Assembly (NCBI RefSeq): GCF_000090795.2
Contig: NW_003546365.1
Coordinates: 167,931-231,930, forward strand
Direction of reading: 5' to 3'
DNA length: 64,000 nucleotides
Source of the DNA: Amphimedon queenslandica
Lineage: Eukaryota; Porifera; Demospongiae; Haplosclerida; Niphatidae
Positions 23,801 through 36,431 of this stretch are shown one piece after another; positions within the stretch are counted from its first letter, which is position 1; every line of letters begins with the position of its first letter. A program made the translations under genes and the position numbers. The notes under the pieces were generated by a model. That model was not told the DNA's origin. It saw nothing but the letters and a program-made list of their open reading frames with translations, and did no database searches.

Positions 23801-23928
23801 TATTTAGTTTATTAATGTCATATTTTTATATTACTTAGAACGAGGTGTGTGATGAATATGGGATTGATCCTGTGGAGTTATTGACCTCAAGGATGGCCTC
23901 ATTCTCCACTGGTGCAGCTAATAACTGA
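20860..23928 (+). CDS. TOMM70: Mitochondrial import receptor TOM70
   Basis: Outer-membrane receptor that takes Hsp70/Hsp90-bound carrier preproteins. A Gly/Ser start is followed by one membrane anchor (residues about 18-46, WQVVVAAVGVSVAVAG...) and a polar linker. TPR repeats follow: ALERAREAKSRGNALFKQKQ and LEEALKCYKEAIEICPP (exon from 21232), EAIKLKPKYIKAIFRRFHA (21588 on), then a C-terminal TPR set with KALNEKPDHVDVFMQRA, AIELEPDNASAHFT, AYETLASLEMQ and KALELYDAAVKNSRS, each aligning in order with human TOMM70 (LDPKYVKALFRRA, DLEPDNATTYV, FAYETMGTIEVQRGN). Start chosen at 20860 because it gives the expected N-in anchor. An exon around 21459-21489 is less sure. The intron 22918-23390 carries reverse-oriented 177-bp repeats. 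Confidence 0.93.
22960..23345 (-). repeat. 177-bp satellite family, about 2 copies, in a TOMM70 intron
   Basis: Reverse-complement copies: CAAACTTTCTACACAG...TAAG.ACATCAATATGTATCA and GGTGATTT(T/C)GGAGCCATTTTT. Same family as 33725-34640 but opposite orientation. Confidence 0.9.
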
Positions 23929-24131
23929 GCAATAATGATGTACATTATTATTATACTTATTGTCGTTATTTGTGTGTCAATTGTCAATTTCTTGAAATTT
24001 GATTAGAGGATTACAATTCACTAAATCATTTCCGGAAAATGAACAGAGAGATTGAGAGAATACGGATACTAGTTTAACGCCCACGCATGTAATTATCATG
24101 AGGGTGTGTATTGTCACGTAATAATTTAAAG

Positions 24132-27100
24132 ATGGCGGAAAGTTTGTCAGATAGCTTATCTCGTCGAGGTTTGCCTTCTCTAAAGGAAAGTGACGTGTCT
24201 CCCTCGCCCTCTCCTCTCTCTTCAACCAAACTTTTTTTGGATGTGGAATTAGAGCAGCTAGCTGATTTCAATGGCGTCACTCTTGGAGTTTGTGCCATGA
24301 ACAAGAAGGTTTGCATTGCTTCATATTTAAATTTGTTTATTTGTATCTTTTGCAGAGTTTCTCTGGTCCAATGAACAGTATATTGACGCGTATTGGTAGC
24401 CACGAACACGTTAGAGTGATCATATTCACTGACAACACAATCCTCTACAAACCAGTGGAGGAATGGCCGTACTGCGATGCTCTCATTGCATTTTATTCTA
24501 AGGTGATTCCTAATTGATGCCCGCCTCAGTTTATATCTAGTTTTAGGGTTTTCCGCTAGACAAGGCGTTGAGATACGTTAAATTAAAATCACCGAAAATG
24601 CTCGTGAATGATTTGGAGATGCAGTATGCCCTGATGGATAGGTTAGCTATTTTTAATAAATTAATTTTAATTAAATAATAATTACTTTTGTACAGACGTA
24701 AGGTATATGACATTCTAGTTAAGAATGGCATTGAGGTCCCTCCTCATGTTATCTGTAATCGTGACGGGAGTGATAAAGGATTAAAAATATCTGAAGTCGA
24801 TGAGGATACTCTCGAAGTGAATGGAGTAACGTTTCACAAACCTTTTGTTGAGAAACCCATTTCTGCCGAAGATCATAATATTTATATTTACTTTCCCTCG
24901 GATTATGGAGGAGGCTGCCAGAGACTGTTTAGAAAAGTAACGATGTAGGATTGGCAACAATGAACTCTCTCTCTTTCTTTCCCTTTTCTTCCTCCTCTTT
25001 TCTTCTCTCTTTCTCTCTCTTTGTCGTAAGGTTAAAGATCGTTCCAGTACCTATTCTAACGAAAGCAATGTCAGAAAGGATGGTTCCTACATTTATGAAG
25101 ACTTCATGGCAACTGATGGAACTGACGTGAAGGTAATTAACTATTATTAATATTATTATTATTATTTAACCATTAATATTAATTAACTATTATTAATAAA
25201 CAGGTGTATACAGTTGGTCCTGATTATGCTCATTCTGAGGCTAGGAAATCACCAGTATAAATATTAATTAACAGCAAATTAATTAATTGATAATGAATAA
25301 TTAATTAGGCACTCGATGGTCGTGTGGATAGGGATGACAGAGGCAAAGAAAAGAGATTTCCTGTTTTACTCACGACGAAAGAAAAAGTGATAGCAAGAAA
25401 AGTTTGCATCGCCTTTAAGGTAAATAATAATATTTAAAACTATTTATTTATCTATTTATTTATTTATTTATTTATTTATTTATAGCAAACTGTGTGTGGT
25501 TTTGACCTGTTACGTTCCAATGGTAACAGTTACGTGTGCGACGTGAACGGGTTTAGCTTTGTTAAGAACTCTGACAAGTATTATGATGACTGCTCTCAGA
25601 TAATACTGTAAGATATGGCATATATATATATTGTTGTATTAAAAATAATAAATATTTCTCATTACATTATTTCAGTGAGAGTATATTATCGAAAGTAGCC
25701 CCTCACTATATTCCTGAGAATGAACCTTCGATTGCTCATTTAGCTCCAACAGTCCCTGTACCTATCTTCTCCAGGGGACGGTAAGAAACTTAATAACGAT
25801 TAATAACCATTAATAATCACTATTAATAACCATTAATAACCATTAATAACTATTAATAACAGGTGTGAGCTAAGGTGTGTCATTGGCGTTATAAGACATG
25901 CTGATCGGACTCCAAAGCAGAAGATGAAGATGATTGTGAGACACCATTACTTCTTCAGTCTGTTTGAAGAACTGGGCGGATACAAAAAGCAACAGATAAA
26001 GATAAAGAAACCAAAAGAATTACAAGTTAGTTAATTATTTTTGTTTTTGTTGTTAATGTTGTTTGTTGTTTGTTGTTTGTTTGTTGTTGTTGTACATAGA
26101 AAGTTCTTGATATAGTTCGTAAGTTAATTAATGAAGGAGAAGATGATGAAATATTTTTTAATAAATTGCAACAATTAAAGACAGTCTTAGAAATGTAAGT
26201 CCCCACTGACCATTAGTTGTATATCTACACATTGTACTATCTCTCCTATTAAGATTAGTACTGTAATGTATGGTGTATCTACATGTATAGTTATTATTAT
26301 TATTATTATTACTAGGTATGATCATTTTTCTGGTATCAACAGAAAAGTTCAATTCAAACTAATTCACAAAGACATTAACAATACGCCACTAGAAAGTACG
26401 AATCTCATTATCATAAATAATAATAGTTATTATTATTCATTAATTATTAGGTCCTGCATTATTATTAATAGCTAAGTGGGGCGGTGAGGTTACTCCAGCT
26501 GGTGAGAGGGTTGCCGAGGAGTTGGGTAAGGCATTTCGCTGCATGTATCCTGGAGGAGAAGGAGAGTATTCATTACTACCAGGATCAGGGTTCCTCAGAC
26601 TCCACAGCACTTACAGACACGACCTAAAGGTGTTGAGAATCGCTCATTTACGTGTACATGTATATTTATCTGATGCATATACATGTACTTATGTTGCGTG
26701 GAAAGTTTGAGCTGATTCCGATCAAAATTGAATTTGTTACAAATTTGTAAAGTTGTTCCAAAATTGGGCCAAAGTCCCTGTACTACAGTACAGGGTCACA
26801 AGGCAAATTTTGCCAAAAATTACTTGGAGGGAATTCTTCATTTTTATAATTTTTTGATGCATATACATGTACTTATCTTGTGTAGAAAGTTTCAGCTGAT
26901 TCCGATTAAAATTGGATTTTTTTACAAATTTAATTATTTCTCTTTCTTTACATTCTATTGTATTTCTTTAGGTGTATGCTTCTGACGAGGGGCGTGTCCA
27001 ATTATCGGCAGCTGCATTTACAAAAGGGCTGCTTGATTTAGAGGGTAACATGGCGTCGATATTAGCCCACCTGGTAAAGATGGACCAGAATACAACGGAC

Positions 27101-30100
27101 ATGCTTGACACATCCTCTGACGCCGCTGAATCACTGAACAGGTTATTAATACTAATTAGTTAACTATTACTAGTTATTAATAGGGTCAAGCAGGATTTGC
27201 ATCAAATGCTCCAGTCAACTCGTGATTTTGATGCAGAAGCAATAAAGAATGTCAGTTTTTGTTGTTTACTTTTTATTGTTTTTATTCTTTTATTTGTGTC
27301 TACAGTTAGCTCCTACTCTATCTCCTCCATTACTAGCTGCTATTAAAGAAGTTAAGAATCCTCACAAAACCTGCCGGACGATACAGGAAAATTTAAGAAC
27401 CTTAGTCATGAGTTTTGAAGACATTGCCAGGAAAAAATCAGACCGTAAGCACCCCCTCCCTCCAGACATACTTTAAAATTAACTATGACATGTACATAAA
27501 CATGTACCTGGTTAAATTGACACTATTCAAATTTGAATGTTTGAGATACTATTTTTTAATTGGTCCTCTCCAATTTTTATTGCATCACTTCATTGTTATA
27601 TTTATTATTTTCTTATACAGTGCAACTGTATCATGGAGAGTCCATCAAGTTAGCGATCAGTCGTTGGAAGAAACTTGAAAAGGATTTTGTGTTAAGTAAC
27701 GGAAAGTTTGACATCAGTAAAATACCTGATATATACGATTGTATAAAATATGATCTACAACACAATAGGTACATGTGTATTTTGTACTTTTATTTTCTAT
27801 TTTATTATTTCATTTTTAGGATATTAGAGTTATCTGATGGTGTTTCACTGTACAAAGCAGTTTCTAATCTCGCTGATATTGTCATACCATTAGTAAGCCT
27901 TTATTATTATTATTATTATTATCATAATTAATTTTATTATTATGCATGTGCTTTCATTGCTTCACAGGAGTATGGTATTACAATTGAAGATAAAATCAGT
28001 ATAAGTAAAATAGTCTGCAGACACCTATTAAAGAAGATCAGGGCTGATCTAAGCCACACCTACAACATTGGATCAGACTTTATACATAGACTAGACCCAA
28101 AGTCAGCTAATTAATATTCATTGATGCTCGTCATTATTAATTAATATTCATTCTCGTTAATTGTTAGGAAGTCAAAAGGTGTCATTAGTCCTGATAGATG
28201 TGTCAGGACTAGGTTATACTTTACCAGTGAGTCCCACATCCATTCTCTAGTCAACATATTGAAATATGGCGGCATCCCAATACCAGTAAGTGGGTATTGT
28301 ACAGCTGGAAAAAATGGTGGGAATTTATCGAATATACATGTAGTTATACATGCTTACATTTACATGTACATGTACAAGTTAAAGCCATGAATGTATGGAT
28401 ATAATGGATTTCTCCTCACTCTTTTAAGTATTTTTGTGACAATATAAATTGTACATGTATATCTGCAATCTACACATGTATAACTAATGCTTGCAAGTTT
28501 CAGCATTTTATTTTTTTATTCCATAGGAAGAGAATTATGGAAAGCTACACGATCCACCTGAACTGAATTACTTGTCTCAAGTCGTCTTTATGGTATTTGA
28601 GAACAAGACTGAGCCAATCGACAGTTACAGATACCGAGTGGAGGTTCACTTTAGTCCGGGGGTCAAGTCAAGAAAGAGACTTTTGAAAGGAGAGCCAATA
28701 TCGGAAAATGTGTCGCTCACGAAATTAAAGAAGATGCCACTAGTCGATACACCGTCGACAGGAGGAGGAGGTAACAACTCGCAGCCTCTTCGGAGGAGAA
28801 GCGCTCAATCATCATCAGCTGCTGCTGGAGGTATAGTATATTATTCATGTACTCTCAGGCTTGATTTATGTTACAAAATTTAGCCACATGGGCCCTCCCG
28901 AATTTATACATAACAAGTAAATAAAAAACATTAAAAATGGAAAAGCAGTAGGATTAAAAATGGGAAAAAGTAAAGAAACAAGAGAGTACTTGCAAACTGG
29001 TGTGAGAAGATATCCTACACCACTGCATGAAACATAAAACCCTCACTAGTGTAACTGTGTAAGCCTTTATGGTGCATGCTCAGTATTTGGGAATAATCAT
29101 AGTCTTTTGCAGCCTGCAGGTTCATGCAGTGGTGTAGGATATCTTCTCACACCAGTTTGCAAGTACTCTCTTGTTTCTTTACTTTTTCCCATTTTTAATC
29201 CTACTGCTTTTCCATTTTTAATGTTTTTTATTTACTTGTTTCCATTCTTTTTTCTTAAATTAAGAAATTACATTATGTTTTGATTCTGTGGTTAGGTTAA
29301 TCATATTCATGCTAATCACGTGCGCATAAATTAAAATGGCGTCAAACCACAAACCCACGCGGTGTCTGCAGCTGGATTTTGACTTCCATTTTGTTCTCTC
29401 CTTGCTTTTTTTTGAATCCACCTTTGTGGTCCTTGACCCAAGCACAAAGGAATGATGTAAAAGCCAACTGGAGCGGTTCTCTGGCTTAAAAGATTAGAGG
29501 GCCCATAGAAGAAGATGAAAGAAGAAAAAGTCTGAAGAATTTTGCAGAAATTTGAATTTGGGCCTATTCTTTAAAAAAGCTCTCGCTACATTACAGTCCA
29601 CTTTAAAGGTACCAGGAGAATCGCTCAGTGAAGGAGAGCTCATCTAAGCCATTTATAAGGCTGTACAACGTAAGATAAAAGAGTTATAAGTGTTTGAAAA
29701 TCATAAAAACGGTCGCCATCTTGAAAAACCAACCTCAATCCTACATATAGGCTACCGCCTATATAATATTGATTTGCTCTCTTGGTTGAAAACTACATGT
29801 AATTCCTATTACAGTTATATTTTGACTATAGCATAATGTTGCCAATGGTTACCTATGAATATCATTATAGATACAATGTAAGGTGCAACCCACAATGAAC
29901 TTTTCAAAAATGATAGCATATAACTGATCCAGGAGTTTAGCTGTTGTCACAATAGACGTTATTACTCCTTATGTAACAATTTTTGTAAGGGATAATATCC
30001 CTGTCCCGAGTGTCCTATAACTCATTTAAACATTAACTTTATTACTGAGCTATATCATAATGCAGCAATCTTTAGTATTACAATGTCTGTGTGTGTGTGT

Positions 30101-30388
30101 GTCTATGCATAGAATCACCCGATGATGATACACTGGGTCTGAGGAAGGAGAGATTGAGAAAGTTTGTACAGGATGGTCCAGATGGTCATAGGAGAAGTTC
30201 TCTAGAAGGATACAAATATAGTCCGCCCAGTAAGAGATATAGTCACATGACACTCACATGATCTATATTATTATTATTAATAGATTCTGATAGTTTGGTC
30301 TCTGTTCTAGAGCCATTGAGTTACATAACTTCAATGGACTTACACCAGATGGAGAAAGGCCTTGCTAAACTATGTGTTGACTTTTAAT
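24132..30388 (+). CDS. PPIP5K: Diphosphoinositol pentakisphosphate kinase (PPIP5K/VIP1)
   Basis: Bifunctional cytosolic enzyme making inositol pyrophosphates from InsP6/InsP7. About 23 exons. The N-terminal ATP-grasp kinase half contains [96 protein letters not shown] and [18 protein letters not shown], all typical of the family. The second half is a histidine-acid-phosphatase domain, starting [19 protein letters not shown] (25862 on) with the RHADR active-site motif, and later [15 protein letters not shown]-like [18 protein letters not shown] (28168 on). The tail (28528 to 30388) is Ser-rich. Start at ATG 24132 (MAESLSDSL); the preceding 200 bp are intergenic after TOMM70. An intron of about 1.28 kb (28832-30110) holds a perfect long hairpin. 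Confidence 0.95.
26690..26935 (+). repeat. 177-bp satellite family, diverged copies in a PPIP5K intron
   Basis: Two diverged units, each with GAAAGTTT(G/C)AGCTGATTCCGAT and a GATGCATATACATGTACTTAT block; the spacer differs more than in the other loci. Confidence 0.75.
28912..29240. repeat. Perfect 120-bp inverted repeat with 89-bp loop (fold-back) in a PPIP5K intron
   Basis: The left arm (28912-29031) and right arm (29121-29240) are exact reverse complements over 120 bases by my reading, and pairing stops at both ends. The loop (29032-29120) is unpaired. No target-site duplication is obvious and no coding capacity is seen. On the host transcript it would fold into a long perfect double-stranded stem. 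Confidence 0.9.
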
Positions 30389-30409
30389 TATTATAAATTA
30401 TATATCATC

Positions 30410-30463
<54 letters not shown>

Positions 30464-31117
30464 GTTTTTAACTATTATTATTGTTATTATAATTTATAAA
30501 ATTATTATTATTATTATTATTATTATCATAAGACAAGGAATAGAAACACCGACAAAAACAAAACACTAACAATGACAAAACAAAAAGGAGAGAGGAATTA
30601 CAATAAGGAAATGAAAGAAAGGAAAGGGGAAAGAAAAGAAAAGAAAAGGGAAGAGGAGAGGGGGAGTAGAGTTAAGTGGGGGGGGGTTAGAGGATAATGG
30701 AAGTGACGGAAGGCAAGCCTGAAGCATCAGTGAATTGCCCCTCTGAACAGCAACTGCTAGACGTTGGAATTATTATTATTATTGTTATTATTTATAATTG
30801 TTTATATAAAGGAGAGTTTGAGTTTATAAATAATAATAATGATGATGATTCTGTAGCAGTTACTGTACTGAATTTTAACATATTAGATCATAGGCACAAT
30901 GTATATATACAGTCGAATTCCAAACACCTTGGGCCTGAGATACTTTCATAATAAGTTGGGCCCCAACTTATTATGAAAGTATCTCTATTTTAGAGGTTCA
31001 TTAATACAGCTATACTTGTCCTGATGATAGAGGTGACTGTTTACTCGCTATTATATAGATAGTGTCTAGAATAGCAGATAGCACAATAGAAGTTATTTTC
31101 ACTATTATTTATTTTGC
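30389..31117. other. Intergenic: (TTA)n, purine-rich tract and a 49-bp palindrome
   Basis: After the PPIP5K stop come ATT/TTA runs (30413-30530), an A/G-rich stretch (about 30570-30690) ending in a G run, and then a 24-bp perfect palindrome at 30937-30985. The ORF at 30697 opens with a plausible sequence but turns into Ile repeats; I do not call it a gene. The part from about 30909 to 31060 resembles the short TIR elements seen elsewhere in the window. Confidence 0.6.
30937..30985. repeat. Perfect 24-bp palindrome, 1-base spacer
   Basis: GAGATACTTTCATAATAAGT TGGG (left arm 30937-30960) is followed after one C by its exact reverse complement (30962-30985). It would form a cruciform or RNA hairpin and could act as a terminator-like fold or be the centre of a MITE. 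Confidence 0.9.
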
Positions 31118-32305
31118 ATGTCAATGCATGACGCCCACGCTAACACGCTTGCCAATATGTCGGGAGACTGCCCTAACGGCTCTGATCTAACCTCAGAGGA
31201 GAAGAGGATCATCCTGTCCGTGTATGGAGGAGAAGGAATACTATCAGCCACTGTATGTCTCACTGCATTACTCATGATTATAAAACTCAAGTATTACAAA
31301 GACACGGTACAAAGGCTATTGTTATGGCAGCTGATAGCTGGCCTGGGTTTGTCCTTGTATAACATGCTCAACTTGTTATTCATCAATTATGATGAGGAGA
31401 CCAGCTCCAGGGCCTACACTGTACTGTGCTCTATTGTGGGATACATTGGCACTGTGACCTTTTTTGTTAAAATAGCTTTCACCCTCTGGCTGACGATATT
31501 TCTATTTCGTTGTCTTGTGTGTCTCAAGGATCCAAAAGAACTCAGTAAAATGGAGATACTCTACGTCAGTACATCACTAGGTCTTCCATTACTAGTCTCA
31601 CTGGTCCCTTTCATTCATCATTCGTACGGTATTGCAGGAGCTTGGTGCTGGATTAAAGAGTGGAAGGATGACTGTGCTTCTGATGAAAAGCTGGTTCTTG
31701 GAGTCATTTTTGAAGATGCATTTTATAGCTCAGGGGCAGTCATTGCTCTGACCAATGCTGTCCTTATCACCATAACTCTGTCCACAGTTCTTTGTAGAAT
31801 AAGGTGCAGCTGTGTTGGGTCTTCATCGTCAGAAAAAGAGCAGCTTTTAGAGACAGTTCAATTAAAGCATAAGAACTTATTAAAGAAGCTGCTGCCACTT
31901 ATAGCTTATCCTCTGGTGTTCTTATTCTTGATAATATTTCCACTAACAAACAGGATATATGGAGGCATTGGGAAAAGGATCAGTTTCCCTTTGTTCATGC
32001 TACATGCAGCTGTTGAGCCTTTTTGGGGTCTCTTTGTCGGTGTTGCAATAATAGTTCACATTGCAGTCATTGAGTATAAGAAAAAGACTAAAAAAATCCA
32101 CTTTAAAGTTCCTGTGGTTACAGGAGTTCAGTCAATGAGGAGGTACAATGCATTATCTCCAGTAGATGATGCTTACACAGTAGATACTGTTGCTGCCACA
32201 AGTGCTAAAACCACATTTGAGCCTTCAACAGAGAGTATAGACAACTGCAGCTGCACTGATGATAATATTAATGGCTCTATAGTTAGTACTGATGTTTATA
32301 AGTAA
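31118..32305 (+). CDS. Single-exon seven-transmembrane receptor (GPCR-like)
   Basis: 395-residue protein in one exon, unusual among its intron-rich neighbours. Seven hydrophobic segments can be placed at about residues 36-58, 67-90, 100-133, 146-167, 192-226, 258-281 and 289-318. The N-terminus is short with two possible N-glycosylation sites (NMSG, NGSD). The second extracellular loop has GAWCWIKEWKDDC, resembling the CWI/CWL loop cysteine-tryptophan of cAMP-receptor-like and secretin/adhesion receptors. The cytoplasmic tail is Ser/Thr-rich. I place it in a broad cAR/secretin-like group; ligand unknown. In-frame ATGs at 31118 and 31124 both work; a third Met is at 31157. Intronlessness may point to a retrocopy origin. 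Confidence 0.8.
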   Translation: MSMHDAHANTLANMSGDCPNGSDLTSEEKRIILSVYGGEGILSATVCLTALLMIIKLKYYKDTVQRLLLWQLIAGLGLSLYNMLNLLFINYDEETSSRAYTVLCSIVGYIGTVTFFVKIAFTLWLTIFLFRCLVCLKDPKELSKMEILYVSTSLGLPLLVSLVPFIHHSYGIAGAWCWIKEWKDDCASDEKLVLGVIFEDAFYSSGAVIALTNAVLITITLSTVLCRIRCSCVGSSSSEKEQLLETVQLKHKNLLKKLLPLIAYPLVFLFLIIFPLTNRIYGGIGKRISFPLFMLHAAVEPFWGLFVGVAIIVHIAVIEYKKKTKKIHFKVPVVTGVQSMRRYNALSPVDDAYTVDTVAATSAKTTFEPSTESIDNCSCTDDNINGSIVSTDVYK

Positions 32306-32608
32306 TAATAATTATTATTTTATTTGATTGTTTTGTATTTTTATATAATTTTTTGATGTAAAGATTAATCATTATAATCATGAAAAGCTTACATCAAATG
32401 GAAAATCCTATGCATTGCTGTAGTTGTATTTTACAAGAAGTAGTTATTATTATTTCAGTGTCAATGTCCGTCACCATTTTGGAGTCTTTAAAGCTTTTTC
32501 ACTATTACCAGCTCCACCTGTAGCTTTATTTAAATTGTCTGCTGTATCAGTCAATATGTTTACCTCAAGCCTATAATAATTATTAATACTTAATAACTAT
32601 TAATGACT
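32306..32608. other. Convergent 3' ends of the 7TM gene and the INTS7 fragment
   Basis: AT-rich DNA with one T-rich run. No reading frame or repeat recognised. Confidence 0.6.
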
Positions 32609-33287
32609 TTATTGGACTAACTCTGGTCCTGTTTTCCATGTCTGCCCCTCGTTATCAATTAAATTGATTTCAATTGATACGTCATATTGACCCGAATGTG
32701 GAAACTTTATTAGAAATTCGCCGACAAAGTAATCATTTTTAATGTGCGATATTTTCTCTAGTTCTTGTAGCCTAGGATGCTAATTAAAAAGAAAGAAAAA
32801 AACAAAAAAAAATCAATACAAAAATAAAATAATTTTAGGCATTTTTTAACAAACTTTAAGTGTTCCGTCTATTAATTTCTTTATTTGAGGAACAACTTTT
32901 ATCAGCACATTAACGGGGCTCCGATAAATTCCTAATCAAGCATGATGCAAAAGAATTAAAATTTGATTTTAAAATTTAAATATTTAAGTTTTTAAAGCCT
33001 TTACTTTGCCCATCATGTTGAATGACGCCTTCAACTTTGACTGAGAACTGCTCCTCAATTGGAATATTAATAGTGGAATTAGTATCTGATGATGGAGTTA
33101 TTACTAACTATAATAAATAAATAAATAAAATTAATAAATAAATAAATAATAGTCCAACCTGTATATTGGTGGTCTGATAAGAGACAAAGAAAGATGGCGG
33201 AAGTAAAAAAGGAACACTCAACAAACTTAATGTACAATCTTTAATGACTGACAAATGCTAACAAAAATAACAACAATAAATAAATAA

Positions 33288-33319
<32 letters not shown>

Positions 33320-33672
33320 TGATAATAATAATAATAAATTACTTCATATGTGATTGGCATATCTCTTAGTCTTACAGCTGCTGACTGGGAGGAAAAAATA
33401 ATAAAAATAAATAAATAAAATAAAAAAATTAAAAAAAAATAATAATAATGCACTTGTATAAGTATTCTAACTTGTGCTTTGAGGAGTACGTCATTGCAGG
33501 TGCTTCCAATTAAGAAGTGAGTGTTGAAATCAGAACTGGTCTCCTCCAGCGAGTGCAGTGATGATGACAAGAGAGGAGTACTGACGGAATGAACAGGACT
33601 CAGTAGTGGAGTGGAAACTGAAGACGTTGTCAGTAGAGAACTGATCACATTCATCATTAATGTACACGACTG
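32609..33672 (-). CDS. INTS7: Integrator complex subunit 7, C-terminal part only
   Basis: Integrator subunit 7, part of the nuclear complex that processes snRNAs and attenuates transcription. Six exons on the minus strand (right to left: about 33472-33672, 33339-33388, 33158-33234, 33010-33106, 32860-32940, 32609-32780). Matches to the INTS7 C-terminus are VSYQTTNIQLVITP, FSVKVEGVIQHDGQS, IKNDYFVGEFLIKF and IDNEGQTWKTGPELVQ-stop. That is about a quarter of a roughly 960-residue protein. The first exon begins at an acceptor (33672 or 33669, phase 0), so an upstream exon is needed, but upstream DNA holds only satellite and then an SLC36 fragment. Either the gene is broken, the rest is elsewhere, or the assembly is wrong here. 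Confidence 0.8.
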
Positions 33673-33724
33673 CTGTATACTGTATAAATTATAATGAAAG
33701 AAAATATTTAAGTAATATCCTGGA

Positions 33725-34640
33725 ACGTTTGAGCTGATTCCACGGAGTTATAAAATGAGCCAACTTATGAAAAATACCCTGTACTATAGCCCATGGTTTT
33801 TTTGAAAAAATGGCTCCGAAATCACCCCCCATTTTTATTACATTTTCTGATACATATTGATGTACTTATGCTGTGTAGAAAGTTTGAGCTGATTCCAACT
33901 TCAATTTTTCAAGTTACGGCCATTTTTAAAAATGAGCCGATTTCTGAAAATTTCCCTAGCCCATGGTTTTTTCCAAAAATGGCTCCGAAATCACCTTCAA
34001 TTTTTATTACATTTTCTGATACATATTGATGTCCTTATGCTGTGTAGAAAGTTTGAGCTGATTCCGACTTTAATTTTTCAAGTTACGGCCATTTTTTAAA
34101 AAGTGCCGATTTCTGAAAATTTCCCTGTACTATAGCCCATGGTTTTTTCAAAAAAATGGCTCCAAAATCACCTCCAATTTTTATTACATTTTCTGATACA
34201 TATTGATGTACTTATGCTGTGTAGAAAGTTTGAGCTGATTCCGACTTTAATTTTTCAAGTTACGGCCATTTTTTTAAAAAGTGCCGATTTCTGAAAATTT
34301 CCCTGTACTATAGCCCATGGTTTTTTCAAAAAAATGGCTCCAAAATCACCTCCAATTTTTATTACATTTTCTGATACATATTGATGTACTTATGCTGTGT
34401 AGAAAGTTTGAGCTGATTCCGACTTTAATTTTTCAAGTTACAGCCATTTTTTAAAATGGGCCAAAATCTGAAAAAATCCCTGTACTATAGCCCATGGTTT
34501 TTTCCAAAAAATGGCTCCGAAATTACCCCCAATTTTTATTACATTTTCTGATACATATTGATGTAATTATGCTGTGTAGAAAGTTTGAGCTGATTCCGAC
34601 TTCAATTTTTCGAGTTACGGCCATTAATAATGCCAATAAT
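33725..34640 (+). repeat. Tandem array of about 5-6 units of a 177-bp satellite
   Basis: Successive TGTGTAGAAA starts at 33872, 34041, 34218, 34396 and 34573 give spacings of 169, 177, 178 and 177 bp. Core of each unit: GAAAGTTTGAGCTGATTCCG, then TTTTTCAAGTTACGGCCATT, then CCCTGTACTATAGCCCATGG, then AAAATGGCTCCGAAATCACC (or TCCAAAATCACC), then ATACATATTGATGTACTTAT. It sits between the INTS7 tail and the truncated SLC36 copy and has no coding potential beyond shadow frames. Confidence 0.95.
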
Positions 34641-34652
34641 TAAGGTACTCAC

Positions 34653-36324
<1,672 letters not shown>

Positions 36325-36431
36325 TTCTAACACTAAACCACGCCTAATAGCTCATGAATATATTCATGTGTAGGTACTGCTATCATTTTCAAATTTAAAA
36401 ATATTCTTTAAAAAATCAAAGTAGCAAATGA

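Noticed and set aside
30697-30951. ORF beginning MEVTEGKPEASVNCPSEQQL
   Set aside because: Opens plausibly but becomes Ile/Asn runs of a microsatellite, with no acceptor, donor or homology that I can see.
33793-34029. Plus-strand ORF inside the satellite array
   Set aside because: The same translated word recurs in other copies as the repeat's frame, with no conserved protein.
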